Positions 14,965 through 23,739 of a DNA stretch of 37,365 nucleotides are shown piece by piece. Location of the stretch: contig JBEKZL010000192.1 in NCBI GenBank assembly GCA_049509915.1, forward strand, positions 1 through 37,365. Reading direction: 5' to 3'. The stretch's first letter is position 1. Each line of letters opens with the position of its first letter. Source of the DNA: JBEKYD01 sp049509915. GTDB taxonomy: Bacteria; Acidobacteriota; Terriglobia; Bryobacterales; Bryobacteraceae. A model generated the notes under the pieces. That model saw only the letters and a list, made by a program, of their open reading frames with translations. It was not told the origin of the DNA and did no database searches. The position numbers were made by a program, and so were the translations under genes.

Positions 14965-15000
14965 GGGCCCGTAGCTCCGGTCGATAAAGCACCTGACTAC
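14965..15000 (+). other. tRNA-like 5' half, broken in the anticodon loop
   Basis: Starting with acceptor strand GGGCCCG, then TA, a D arm GCTC…(A)AGC, and anticodon-stem strand CCTGA with loop beginning CTAC, the order matches a tRNA 5' half. After 15000 the expected pairing strand (TCAGG), the variable region and T arm are absent, and decayed group II intron sequence follows instead. One D-stem pair is a mismatch. The identity cannot be fixed; an Arg(ACG)-type loop (CTACG…) would fit the visible bases. Confidence 0.45.
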
Positions 15001-15072
15001 CTAGCCAAGGGCTGGCGGTAGAGTAGGCCGCAGGCGCGTTACACTGTCGCACGTTTCCAACGCCCCCTCATC

Positions 15073-15105
15073 GAACTGGACGTGCGGATTTTCCGTATCC
15101 AGCTC
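15073..15105 (-). ncRNA. Group II intron domain V
   Basis: On the minus strand, the outer arms GAGCTGGA and TCCAGTTC pair over 8 positions with one G-U pair, followed inward by a two-base bulge region and CGG/TCCG closing an AAAA-type loop. Length 33 nt and GAG…GTTC ends match bacterial domain V, the catalytic core of group II ribozymes. Its conservation contrasts with the broken RT gene. Confidence 0.8.
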
Positions 15106-15152
15106 TCCGACCATCTTCTTCCGGCGGCGTGCGCCGCAAGCCAGGCAGCTGC

Positions 15153-15842
15153 TCACTCTCCCCACCATTTGGTACAGCGTTTGTACAGGAACTGGTGGTT
15201 CCAGCGCTTCCGAGCAGATCGCCAACTGCGTTGATGTTTGCGTCGGAACCACAACTGCAGCTCGCTCAGCACGGCCCAATCGATCTGATGAAAGATCCTT
15301 GCTGTGGCCGGCCCGGAAATAGGTACACCACCCAATTCAGGATTGGATTCAACTTCCGAATCACCTCATCGACCGATGCGCTACGGGGAAACGATCTGAC
15401 TACTTCGCGCACCCGATCCCGGATATGTTGGCAGTCCTTCTTGCGCGGCCACATGTACAGCAACCGTCTCGGAGGTCTCCGAAACTCGAAGCCGAGAAAC
15501 GCAAAGCCCTCCTCCACCGTAGTCAGACGACTCTTCTCCTGGTTCACCGCCAACCGAAGGGCCGCAAACTGGCTTTGGAGAGGCTCCCACGCTCGGAATT
15601 AGAGGCCCAGCAAACTTCACGGCCATCTGTACCACTCGGTCCTTCGCCGTGGGGATGCCCAAGGGTCGGGATTTCCCCGGTTGTCCGGGTTTCGGAATGT
15701 GAACCCGGCGGACCAGCGAAACCCGGTAGTTGCCGTCACGAAGTTCCTGTGCGATCTCGCTCAGGAACCGCACTTCGCCATATTCCCGTATCTCGTCGAT
15801 AGCCACCTCGTTCACACCCGCTGCACCCTTATTGGACTTCAC
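15153..15842 (-). pseudogene. Group II intron reverse transcriptase/maturase (ltrA-like), deleted and frameshifted
   Basis: The 5' part reads SNKGAAGVNEVAIDEI, then VRRVHIPKPGQPGKSRPLGI and DRVVQMAVK, matching RT domains 0-2 of intron-encoded proteins. It then breaks. A second frame resumes with NQEKSRLTTVEEGFAFLGFEF and LNPILNWVVY (RT domain 7 and maturase). A third frame carries WFRRKHQRSW near the C-terminus. The segment with the catalytic YADD box is absent, so at least one internal deletion and two frameshifts occurred. No active protein is possible. Confidence 0.85.
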
Positions 15843-15972
15843 CCGTTGCCATGGCCTCTTGCAGGATTACCCGAGCTGATTGCTTTCGATATCCCTTCCT
15901 TATAGGAGCTAGAGGACAGAAGCGGCAATAAGGGAGCTTCTGACTTCGGCAGGTGCTTAACGAAATCACCAA

Positions 15973-16367
15973 ATGGAGCATTCCATGGAAGAGGAACAAA
16001 TACGTGAAGCCCTGAATGCGCACTGGCATGCGTCGGCAGTCGGCGATGCAAATGCGGAACAAGATATTTACGCTGACGATGCGATTTGCGACTATCCCAG
16101 CCAGGCGAGCGAATCCTCGGGCGAACCAATCTGCAGGCCGTACGGAGTCATCACCCCGGCGCACCGTCAGCTTTCAACGTCAGGCGAATTCTTGGAAAAG
16201 GTGACCTCTGGATCACGGAATACACAATCATCTACCAGGGGCGACCGGCATCCACAGTGAGCATTATGGAGTTCCGCAACGGTAAGGTTGTGCACGAAAC
16301 ACAGTATTTCGCGGATCCCTTCGAGGCGCCCGCCTGGCGAAGCCAACGGGTTCAACAAATCGCGTGA
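15973..16367 (+). pseudogene. NTF2/SnoaL-like protein, frameshifted
   Basis: The first frame starts MEHSMEEEQIREALNAHWHASAVGD and runs to AICDYP. Continuity then moves to the +1 frame with GERILGRTNLQAVRSHHPG, WITEYTIIYQGRPASTVSI and VVHETQYFADPFEAPAWR, ending at 16367. Joined, these make a complete member of a nuclear transport factor 2-like family of about 130 aa. The single-base shift lies around 16094-16105, next to a run of C. Everything else is intact, so a sequencing error or very recent mutation is possible. Function is unknown. Confidence 0.8.
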
Positions 16368-16472
16368 TGCCGAATTGAAAAGTACGATCGGTACAGACAT
16401 GCCGCCATCGCGTCCGTGGTCTCCCGACTTCCCGGAGATTGGGACGGGCCCGCATGCGCCCACTCCGAGCGT

Positions 16473-18557
16473 TCAGCGAATGAAAATCGTCGCGCCGTAC
16501 CCCGGATTGATGTACGGCGTCAGCAGAAGCTGCCCCGGTGTCGCGTCCATCGGCACCTGAAAATTGAACTGCGCGATGCCGCATAGCAGCGCCGGCGCCG
16601 AGCCTTCGTAGGTAACCGTGTACGCGACTGGCGATCCTGTCCAGTACAGCGGCACTGCCATCGGAGGATTTAACCCTCCCGTCGCGCACGGAGTCGTCAA
16701 CGGGCCATATCCAGTGCCGTAAAACGTAACGATGGAGCCGCGCGACGCGGGGTTCGATGGCCCATTTACTGTTCCGTCCTGGTTCAGCGCCGCCGCCTCG
16801 GTGGAAACTCCGGGTTGTAACCGGAAGAAGCCCGGTGGTCCCATCCAGGAGGCGCCCATGATGTAAGGGCCGAACGTCGCGCTTCCATAAGTCAGAGTTA
16901 CCGTGACCTTGGCCGGCGAGTTAGTGGGGCTGCCGATTTCAAATGGCACCTGCGCGTTTACCTGTCGCGATTGCGTGTAGAGCAGCGGCGCCGCCATTCC
17001 GTTGACAAATACCTGCACCCCGCCCAGGCTGGCAGGCACCTGCCCCTGCGGCCCCGGCTGGTAGCCGATGCCCGTGTCCGGTCCGATACCGAATCCCGTC
17101 AGGCTCACCAATTCCCCGGGCGACACCTGACCGTTCCCCGAGGAGAAACTGGCGGCGTTGACCACATCCGGCGAAAGACACGCCGGCGCCGTCCACCCGG
17201 CTTGCCCGAAACGGACTTCGGTTACCGCCGGCCCGTAATCGCCGCTGGCCGCTACCAGCACCGACCCGTCTCCAGGCAGGGCCAGTGCGGCGGAAAGCCC
17301 CCGGCTTGTGCCCAGGTACGTGGAGTCGGCGAGCACACCTTGCGCGCTCAGGTGCATCAGTACCACGTCGTAGGCGAGGCCGAAGCACGGCTGCGGGGCG
17401 GAGAGCGTGGGAATGAATCCGGCCCCGGTGCTTGTCGCCAGGTAAGTGTCACCGGCGGAACTTACGGCGAGCTTCATCGGAGACGCGAGACTGCTGTCGT
17501 TGCCATTTGTCACAGCGTAAGTGGCCCACGCGATGGCGCTCGCGTCCGCCGGCAGCTTAGCCACGTACGCTGTCGGTCCGGTACTCCACAGCGGCACCAA
17601 GGCCGTGGGCTGATAGGCGTCCGGACTCGTCGGAAACCCGGCGCCGGCATCCCCCGCCACATAGATATTGCCGGTGGAATCCGTCTGGATGGCCTGTCCG
17701 TTCGCTCCGCCGCTGCCGCCGAGAAATGTCGAGAACAGAATCTTGCCGGTCGGGTCCAACCTGGCGACGAAGGCGCTTGGCGCGCCGGCCAGCTTCGATT
17801 GTGCCACGCCCGCCGTCACCGGAAAATCGCTCGAGCTGGTCTGTCCGGTCACCAGCACATTGCCGGCCGCATCCAAGGTCAGCGCCAGAGCTTCGTCCGG
17901 CGTCGGCTGCGAAGTGCCCGACCCCGCGAACTGCACGCTATAGACAAAGGTCGACCCATCGGCGGCCAACTTAGTAACGAAAGGATGATAATCGATCGTC
18001 CTGCCGGCGATGTAAGCATTGCCCTGGGTGTCCAGCCGGATCGCCATCGGCGCCGCCAGCGCGGCCGGCAGATTCGTGATATAGACAAACTTGCTGCCAT
18101 CCGCGCTCAGTTTGGCGGCGAAACCGCCGGGGGTGTATCCGGTAGTCGCTACGTTGAGCGTCCCGGTGAGGTACACGTTGTCGCCCGCGTCGACCGCCAG
18201 GTCCGCGAACCCGGTTTGGGGACCGCAGGTGCCTGGCCCCCCGGTGCTGAATACCTGTTGACCCGCATGATCGGCCTTCACCACCGTCATCGGCGTGCAA
18301 ATCGGGGGCGAAAACACGCCTCCGGTGCCGAGGCCACCGCTTGCGATATAGACATTCTGTTGGCCGTCGATCGTCGTCACTCCCTCGAGCGGCAGCGTGT
18401 GCGACGTCAAACTGCCGGCCGTCTGCGCGTGCAAGGCGAGCGAAAGCGTCCACAGAACGGTGTGTCGCCAGACCCCTCGACTGGGACGCTCCGACCCTCC
18501 TGCGCACCAAAAGAGTATCGATTTCATAGATGGACCGGCCATAAAGACGGTTGGCAA
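16473..18557 (-). CDS. Secreted SBBP-repeat protein with TIGR03437 C-terminal domain
   Basis: 694 aa (or 684 from the second ATG at 18527, MKSILFW). A hydrophobic segment VWRHTVLWTLSLALHAQ near residues 30-46 is a likely export signal. Residues about 55-450 form a beta-propeller of SBBP-type repeats with recurring DAGDNVYLTG, DTQGNAYIAG and DSTGNIYVAG units. From about 460 the C-terminus matches the 'Solibacter uncharacterized C-terminal domain' (VVNAASFSSG, SPGELVSLTGFGIGP, GVQVFVNGMAAPLLY, QVNAQVPFEI). This domain is expanded in Solibacter and relatives; its role is unknown, perhaps extracellular adhesion or matrix. The same-strand glycosidase gene lies 77 bp upstream. Confidence 0.85.
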   Translation of the reverse strand: MPTVFMAGPSMKSILFWCAGGSERPSRGVWRHTVLWTLSLALHAQTAGSLTSHTLPLEGVTTIDGQQNVYIASGGLGTGGVFSPPICTPMTVVKADHAGQQVFSTGGPGTCGPQTGFADLAVDAGDNVYLTGTLNVATTGYTPGGFAAKLSADGSKFVYITNLPAALAAPMAIRLDTQGNAYIAGRTIDYHPFVTKLAADGSTFVYSVQFAGSGTSQPTPDEALALTLDAAGNVLVTGQTSSSDFPVTAGVAQSKLAGAPSAFVARLDPTGKILFSTFLGGSGGANGQAIQTDSTGNIYVAGDAGAGFPTSPDAYQPTALVPLWSTGPTAYVAKLPADASAIAWATYAVTNGNDSSLASPMKLAVSSAGDTYLATSTGAGFIPTLSAPQPCFGLAYDVVLMHLSAQGVLADSTYLGTSRGLSAALALPGDGSVLVAASGDYGPAVTEVRFGQAGWTAPACLSPDVVNAASFSSGNGQVSPGELVSLTGFGIGPDTGIGYQPGPQGQVPASLGGVQVFVNGMAAPLLYTQSRQVNAQVPFEIGSPTNSPAKVTVTLTYGSATFGPYIMGASWMGPPGFFRLQPGVSTEAAALNQDGTVNGPSNPASRGSIVTFYGTGYGPLTTPCATGGLNPPMAVPLYWTGSPVAYTVTYEGSAPALLCGIAQFNFQVPMDATPGQLLLTPYINPGYGATIFIR

Positions 18558-18634
18558 ATCTCACGCCGTCCGACGGCAGCGCCGGTTGACAATCGGCGGT
18601 TGACGGGCCAGAAGGCCTGTCCCACACCTATCAC

Positions 18635-20119
18635 CTATTGCAGGGTGACAACCGCTACACCCAAGCCGCCCAGCGTGTATTTGTCCACCGACAACTTCAC
18701 CGATGCGGGCGGATCGCTCCTGGTGGTCTGGTCGACGAACTCTACCTTCTTGCCGGGCTGAGGCAGAGTCAATTCGACGCTGCGGTCCCGCTTGTTCACC
18801 AGCAGGAGCTTGTGCTCCCCACCGCTACGCCCGATAAAGCCGAGCGCGTAGACGGTGGACGTACCGGAAGATGTGCCCACGATCTTGTCGCCGGGACCGA
18901 AATTGTTCTTCAACAATTCGAGTACACGAAAGCGGGGATTGGGCTCTCCGGTTTTCCAGTCCACCATGGAAACGCTGGGAAACTGAGTGGGGTAACCGAC
19001 GAGCTGGGATTCGCCGGCGACGTCGATACCGAGCGTGGCAAGCTGTCCAAAAACGTAAGCGTAATTGGCGCCCGAGAGTGCCCAATAGGAATCCGGGATC
19101 GGTACCGTGACGTGTCCGGGCTTGTCCTGCAAACCATCGTCGGCGGAAATGGACCCGATTTCATTCACTGTGGTTCGGGCGGCGGGAGCGAGGCGCTTAC
19201 GGATTGCCTCGATGAATCTCACGGTACTCAGGAAACGATCCGCCTGCTCGAAAAATGTGAACTGCTGGACCTCCGGAGTCTGGTCGGCGCCGGGCGTGGC
19301 GTAGAAGTGATACGAGATCATATCCAGGGGAATGCCAGGCTTATGGTTTGCCCGGTTCAGGAAATATTCGAACATGCGCGGGTTATCCGAAGGGCCCGCC
19401 AGCGCCAGCCCGACGAACTTCATTTGCGGCGCCACGGCCCTGATCGCGGACACAATGGCGTCGTAACAAATCGTATATTGCTCGGGCGTCATTTTATGCT
19501 CGAAATCGACCTCGTTCAGCACTTCCCAATACGGGATCTTAAAGTGATGGCCGGATTCATGGCGCTTGCCATACTCGTCGGTGAATCCGCCGTTCACATA
19601 CCAGCTCACGAGCCGGGCATAGTAGGCGCCCAACTCTTTGCCGGATGGATCGCGCAAGCGCGTGCCTTGGGTGTAGTTCCAAGTCGCCTGGTCGGGGTCG
19701 GCCGGATACGCGACGGGCTGCGGCGTGACCCACATCCACTGCGGCGTCGTGCTGAAATTCAGGATGGCGGAGTGGCCGGCGGTGGCGTTCAGGAAATCCT
19801 CCGTCATGGGATCGATCAACGAAAAGTCCCACGACGCGCGGCCACCGGCGGGCGGCTCCAATTCGGCCACGCCCAGCCTCGGGTACGGCAGCCAGGGAAC
19901 GTATCGCACGTAGTCGGCGCCGAGCCGGCGGACCGCGGCATAGGCCCGGTCACGAACGGCGGACCCGGGCCGCAGGGGAGGGTTCACCACCACCTGCAGG
20001 GTCGGCGTAGTCTTCGAAACGCTTTGAACGTTGTCCCAGGATACGACGACCTTTTGGCCGGACGCCGGCAGAACGGCGGCGCACAGCATCAATACGAACG
20101 AGGTACTGCTCATTCTCAT
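18635..20119 (-). CDS. Secreted glycoside hydrolase, GH39-like
   Basis: 494 aa with signal peptide (MRMSSTSFVLMLCAAVLPASG). The body is a clan GH-A TIM barrel: WEVLNEVDFE supplies the acid/base pair N202-E203, ISYHFYA (H271) lies on the following strand, and TTVNEIGS (E320) is the likely nucleophile. The C-terminal 70 residues are beta-rich (LLLVNKRDRSVELTLP…), as in the accessory domain of xylosidase-like GH39 enzymes. A beta-xylosidase or related activity on plant or microbial polysaccharide is possible, but substrate cannot be read. No sugar transporter or regulator is adjacent; the downstream same-strand neighbour is the TIGR03437 protein. Confidence 0.8.
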   Translation of the reverse strand: MRMSSTSFVLMLCAAVLPASGQKVVVSWDNVQSVSKTTPTLQVVVNPPLRPGSAVRDRAYAAVRRLGADYVRYVPWLPYPRLGVAELEPPAGGRASWDFSLIDPMTEDFLNATAGHSAILNFSTTPQWMWVTPQPVAYPADPDQATWNYTQGTRLRDPSGKELGAYYARLVSWYVNGGFTDEYGKRHESGHHFKIPYWEVLNEVDFEHKMTPEQYTICYDAIVSAIRAVAPQMKFVGLALAGPSDNPRMFEYFLNRANHKPGIPLDMISYHFYATPGADQTPEVQQFTFFEQADRFLSTVRFIEAIRKRLAPAARTTVNEIGSISADDGLQDKPGHVTVPIPDSYWALSGANYAYVFGQLATLGIDVAGESQLVGYPTQFPSVSMVDWKTGEPNPRFRVLELLKNNFGPGDKIVGTSSGTSTVYALGFIGRSGGEHKLLLVNKRDRSVELTLPQPGKKVEFVDQTTRSDPPASVKLSVDKYTLGGLGVAVVTLQ

Positions 20120-20167
20120 AGTGTCTCGCTAATGGACAGCGATAAGAGCAGCCCTCTGGCCGATTGC

Positions 20168-20199
20168 GGGGCAGAACACGGAAGACGATAGTCTGCCCC
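20168..20199. terminator. Hairpin downstream of the 20206 gene
   Basis: GGGGCAGA (20168-20175) pairs perfectly with TCTGCCCC (20192-20199) across a 16-nt loop, just past the stop codon of the minus-strand gene ending at 20206. There is no U-tract, so it is a possible terminator or mRNA-end stabiliser for the long operon beginning at valS, not a classic intrinsic terminator. Confidence 0.4.
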
Positions 20200-20205
20200 C
20201 GGCTT

Positions 20206-20859
20206 CTACCGCATGTAGAACAAGCTCAGACGAGGCAGGCCGGCCTGTTCGAGCAGGTTGCGTTCGAGGTACTGCTTTTCGAGCAATCCCAATTGTGGCG
20301 CGGTCATCTTCGAACGATAGGGGCGCAACTGGCGGTCCAGCTCCTGGCGCGAGGCCAGCGCCTGTTCTTCGGATTGGCGGGCGCGCGCGCAGGCGATCAT
20401 TTTCTCTTCCAGCACGGTCAGGCGCTGTTCCAGGGCTTCCAGGTCGGTGGCCAGCCGTTCGACATCTTTCGCCAGGCTGTCCAGTGCGGCGGCAATTTCT
20501 TCATAGCCGGGCGGCATGCCGCGCGCGTTGGCCGAAAGATACGCGCGCAGTTCTTCGGTGGCAAATGCCGGCGCGGCGGCGCGTTCCGGCCGGGCATCGC
20601 CGCCGGCCATTTTCTGGGCTTCGGTGAGCACGGCCTGGGCGCAGAACGCGAGCGAGTTCACCATCTGGGTCTTGACCTTGCGCGCGCGCCATTTTTCAAA
20701 AGCCATCTCGATGCCGCGCAGCACCGCTTCGAGAGGCACGTCCTGGTTCTTCCAGCTTTCCGCCAGCGCCCAATCGAGCGGCGACAGCAGAAACAGACTC
20801 GTACCGCGCGCCCGCTGAAAGTGCTCTTCGATTTCGGTGAAATAGTTGAAGTAGTTCAA
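20206..20859 (-). CDS. Conserved acidobacterial hypothetical protein, coiled coil
   Basis: 217 aa, no signal peptide or membrane segment. It begins MNYFNYFTEIEEHFQRARG and continues LFLLSPLDWALAESWKNQDVPLEAVLRGIEMAF, a start I associate with an acidobacterial protein family without assigned function. Residues about 125-175 (LDSLAKDVERLATDLEALEQRLTVLEEKM) are a heptad-type coiled coil. The C-terminal part (LERNLLEQAGLPRLSLFYM) is again conserved-looking. It is the last gene of the run transcribed from valS, 42 bp after the Uma2 gene. No function should be assigned. Confidence 0.75.
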   Translation of the reverse strand: MNYFNYFTEIEEHFQRARGTSLFLLSPLDWALAESWKNQDVPLEAVLRGIEMAFEKWRARKVKTQMVNSLAFCAQAVLTEAQKMAGGDARPERAAAPAFATEELRAYLSANARGMPPGYEEIAAALDSLAKDVERLATDLEALEQRLTVLEEKMIACARARQSEEQALASRQELDRQLRPYRSKMTAPQLGLLEKQYLERNLLEQAGLPRLSLFYMR

Positions 20860-20901
20860 ATTCGGATTTGCGAACTGAAGGTCGCCGGCCGTCTCTCAGC
20901 T

Positions 20902-21387
20902 TTAGAAAAGTTCGGCAAGGGAAATGCGGATGCCGGAATCGTGCGTAGAAAGTTCGTCTCGTACTTCGACCGTGGAGGCGCCATCGAAGCGGTAGGCTTT
21001 GCGGCGCCAGGGGTCCAGGATCCAAATGTCCGGACAGCTCATCGCGCGGTAGTCCTCGATCTTTCGCTGCATCCGGCTCATGCGGTCTTCGGGCGAAAGA
21101 ATTTCCGCGACCAGCAATGGTGCCGTAGTGAAAACCTGCTCTTCCGGCTCCTCCTCGAAAACGCAAACGTCGGGGATACGAAAACGCGTAGAGGATACCT
21201 GAATTCGCGTTTCGATAGCGACGAAATAGTTTCCGGAAGCTTCCAGCAGTTTCGCTGACTTGAATGGCAGCTTGGCATGATCTTTTTCGCCAACATTGCG
21301 GTCCTCAAGCTCCCCATCCACAAAATCCATGTCGGGATCATAAACGGAAGAGAGATATTCAGCAACGGATGTCGAGCCCGTCCTCAT
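20902..21387 (-). CDS. Uma2-family (DUF820) putative endonuclease
   Basis: 161 aa. It shows the PD-(D/E)XK-like layout of the Uma2/DUF820 family: SVYDPDMDFVDGELEDR near the N-terminus, TRFRIPDVCVFEEEPE, then PLLVAEILSPEDRMSRMQRKIEDY and CPDIWILDPWRRKAY. The family is widely copied in cyanobacteria, acidobacteria and planctomycetes and structurally resembles restriction nucleases, but its biological role is unsettled. It lies 28 bp after coaX on the same strand, probably inserted into the housekeeping operon. Confidence 0.85.
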   Translation of the reverse strand: MRTGSTSVAEYLSSVYDPDMDFVDGELEDRNVGEKDHAKLPFKSAKLLEASGNYFVAIETRIQVSSTRFRIPDVCVFEEEPEEQVFTTAPLLVAEILSPEDRMSRMQRKIEDYRAMSCPDIWILDPWRRKAYRFDGASTVEVRDELSTHDSGIRISLAELF

Positions 21388-21415
21388 ACGTGATCATTAT
21401 GGCACGGGCCGGCGT

Positions 21416-22216
21416 TCACTGGCCGTCGGCTTTCTTGCCCTGGTTGCGTTCCCAGATCATGCGCAGTCCTTCGAGCGTCAGGTGGTCGTCGACGATCTTC
21501 AGATAGCGCGAGCCGCTGACGATCATACGGGCCTGGCCGCCGGTGGCGATGACCTTGGTATCGGCGCCCAACTCCGCCACGATGCGCTCCACGATGCCGT
21601 CGATCATGCCGATGGCGCCATAATATAAACCGGATTGCATGCTGGCGACGGTGTTGGTTCCAATCACGCCTTTGGGGGCTCCGAAATCGACCAGCGGCAG
21701 CCGCGCGGTGCGCGCGAACAGGGCTTCGATGGCGATGCCGATGCCCACGGCGATGGCTCCGCCCAGGTATTCGCCGTTGCGCGAAATCACGTCGAAATTG
21801 ATGGTGGTTCCCATGTCCACCACGACGCACGGGCCGCCGTACTTGTAGAACCCGGCCACGCCGTTGACGAGACGGTCGGCGCCCACTTCGTTGGGGTTGT
21901 CGTAACGGATGGCCAGGCCGATATCGGTGCGCGGCGTGACAAACATCGCCGCGGTACCGAAATAGCGTTCGGTCATGAAGGCCAGGGTGGAATCGATGGG
22001 CGGCACCACGCTCGAAATAATGATGCCGTCGATGGCGCCGATTTCAAGCCCGGCCGGCGCGAACAGGTTGCGCAACAGGATGCCCCACTCGTCGGCGGTC
22101 TGCTCGTGAACCGTGCGCAACCGCCACTGGCTCAGCAGCCGCTGGCCCTCGAATGCGCCGATGGTGATATTGCTATTGCCCGCGTCAAGTGCCAGAAGCA
22201 CGTACGCCTCCCGCAA
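21416..22216 (-). CDS. coaX: Type III pantothenate kinase
   Basis: 266 aa. The product phosphorylates pantothenate, the first step of coenzyme A synthesis. The ASKHA-type phosphate loop LLALDAGNSNITIGAFEG (7-24) is typical of CoaX, followed by GADRLVNGVAGFYKYG and VVVDMGTTINFDV with the catalytic and metal-binding aspartates. The ATG at 22214-22216 overlaps the end of birA by 32 nt; a GTG at 22199-22201 would shorten this to 17 nt. The birA-coaX order is common, and a Walker-type PanK is not seen nearby. Confidence 0.95.
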   Translation of the reverse strand: MREAYVLLALDAGNSNITIGAFEGQRLLSQWRLRTVHEQTADEWGILLRNLFAPAGLEIGAIDGIIISSVVPPIDSTLAFMTERYFGTAAMFVTPRTDIGLAIRYDNPNEVGADRLVNGVAGFYKYGGPCVVVDMGTTINFDVISRNGEYLGGAIAVGIGIAIEALFARTARLPLVDFGAPKGVIGTNTVASMQSGLYYGAIGMIDGIVERIVAELGADTKVIATGGQARMIVSGSRYLKIVDDHLTLEGLRMIWERNQGKKADGQ

Positions 22217-22913
22217 GGATCAAGGTAACCGTTCCATCGTCCCGTCGAACGCGGAGAAAACCCGTATCGTCCAGGCCGCAGGTGGTACCGGCGATCGTCC
22301 CGTCCGGCAAGTTTACCACCACCCGCCGGCCGGAAGCGTAGCTGGACGCGTGGGTAAACAGCCGCACGATGGTGGGCGCGTCTTCGCCGGTAAATTCGTC
22401 CACCGCGCGGAAGAGGGCCAACAGGATTTCCTCCCGCGAAGGGAGCGGTCCGGAACCCTTCCAGGCGAGGGCGAGCGAAGTAGCTTCGGTTTCCAGTTCC
22501 GGCGGAAACCGGCGGTGGGCGACGTTGATGCCGATGCCGGCAACGGCGCGGCCATCCACTAATTGCACCAGGATACCGGCCAGCTTACGGCCGCCCAGCA
22601 TGACGTCGTTGGGCCAGCGCAGGTCGCAGGCGATGCCGGCGGCGGAAGCGATTGCCTCGGCGGTCGCCAACCCCAGGGCGAGCGTCAGCAACGGGGTGGG
22701 CGGCAGCACCATGGAGCAGTAGATGCCGGCGCCCGGTTCGGAGTGCCAGGCGTGTCCATGCCGGCCCTGGCCGGCGGTTTGCTCATCGGCCAGCACGATC
22801 GAGCGGAGATCCAACCCGGCGGCGGCGGCCATGGTGGAGGCGACGGAGGGGTAATGGTCGATGCGCCGGTCTGGGAACGCGCGGCGGAGGCGGTCGATGT
22901 CGAGAGGAGTCAT
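22185..22913 (-). CDS. birA: Biotin--[acetyl-CoA-carboxylase] ligase
   Basis: 242 aa. It joins biotin to the carrier protein of acetyl-CoA carboxylase. Motifs are DEQTAGQGRHGHAWHSEPG (the biotinyl-AMP loop, here GQGRHGHAW), LRWPNDVMLGGRKLAGIL and VAGIGINV. There is no N-terminal helix-turn-helix, so this is a group I enzyme that does not act as repressor. The C-terminal SH3-like domain is present (RRVVVNLPDGTIAGTTCGLDDTGFLRV). It lies 25 bp after nadC and overlaps coaX. Confidence 0.95.
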   Translation of the reverse strand: MTPLDIDRLRRAFPDRRIDHYPSVASTMAAAAGLDLRSIVLADEQTAGQGRHGHAWHSEPGAGIYCSMVLPPTPLLTLALGLATAEAIASAAGIACDLRWPNDVMLGGRKLAGILVQLVDGRAVAGIGINVAHRRFPPELETEATSLALAWKGSGPLPSREEILLALFRAVDEFTGEDAPTIVRLFTHASSYASGRRVVVNLPDGTIAGTTCGLDDTGFLRVRRDDGTVTLILAGGVRASGT

Positions 22914-22938
22914 GGCAAGACCAACCTGCCCCGCAAAC

Positions 22939-23739
22939 TCATAACAGTTCCAGCCGGAAGCTCAGATCCACGGCCGGGGCGGAATGGGTGATGGCGCCGC
23001 AGGATACGAAATCGGCGCCGGTTTCCGCGTAGGCGCGCACGTTATCGAGGGTGATGCCGCCGGAAAGTTCCACCGTGGCGCGGCCGGCGATCTCTCGAAT
23101 CCACGCGCCGGCTTCAGAGGGGGTGAGGTTGTCGAGCAGCAGATGGCCGGCTCCGCACGCCAGCGCGTCAGCCAACTCTTCGCGGGTGCGCACTTCGATT
23201 TCGATTTCGAGGCCGCTCCGGCGCGCGCCCTCTATTGCCTGGCGAATGCCCCCCGCGGCGGCGATGTGATTATTCTTGATGAGTACGGCGTCCCACAGCC
23301 CGAAGCGGTGGTTGGTGATGCCGCCGGCGCGGGCCGCGGCTTTTTCCAGCATGCGCATGCCGGGGGTGGTCTTGCGCGTATCGAGAACCCGGCACCGGGT
23401 ACCGGCTACGGCATCGGCGTAGCGGCGGGCCAGGGTTGCCACTCCGCTGAGCCGCTGCAGGAAATTGAGAGCCACGCGTTCGCGCTCGAGCAAGGCGCGG
23501 GCATTGCCGGAAACCGTCGCCACGATTTCGCCATCGGCGCAGCGGTCGCCGTTCCGTTTGCGCAGCTCCAGTCCATCGGGGTAAATCTCCTCCAGCACCT
23601 CGAGACCGGCAACGATCAAATTCTGGCGCGCCAGAAAGCGGCCGCCGGCGCGCTGCGATTCGGGCACCGAAACGCGGCTGGTGACGTCGCCAGTGCCGAT
23701 GTCTTCTTCGAGAGCCAGGCGGACGATGGCGAGGCTCAT
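22939..23739 (-). CDS. nadC: Nicotinate-nucleotide pyrophosphorylase (carboxylating)
   Basis: 266 aa. It converts quinolinate and PRPP to nicotinate mononucleotide in de novo NAD synthesis. Typical elements are ALEEDIGTGDVTS near the N-terminus, ALNFLQRLSGVAT, DTRKTTPGMRMLEKAA, GGITNHRFGLWDAVLIKNNH and VELSGGITLDNV. Length is slightly below the usual 280 aa but all core motifs are present. The start codon overlaps the stop of valS by 4 nt (ATGA), showing coupling. nadA and nadB are not in the window. Confidence 0.96.
   Translation of the reverse strand: MSLAIVRLALEEDIGTGDVTSRVSVPESQRAGGRFLARQNLIVAGLEVLEEIYPDGLELRKRNGDRCADGEIVATVSGNARALLERERVALNFLQRLSGVATLARRYADAVAGTRCRVLDTRKTTPGMRMLEKAAARAGGITNHRFGLWDAVLIKNNHIAAAGGIRQAIEGARRSGLEIEIEVRTREELADALACGAGHLLLDNLTPSEAGAWIREIAGRATVELSGGITLDNVRAYAETGADFVSCGAITHSAPAVDLSFRLELL

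Larger units (their letters stand above)
15017..15842 (-). mobile_element. Decayed bacterial group II intron
   Basis: On the minus strand, remnants of a group II intron reverse transcriptase/maturase are followed by intact-looking domain V (15073-15105) and a domain VI region. The 3' end is likely near CCTACTCTACC (15017-15027). The right boundary is set at the first recognisable RT codon, so the intron 5' RNA domains, if present, lie further right or are lost. Because the RT is deleted internally, the element should be immobile. Confidence 0.75.
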
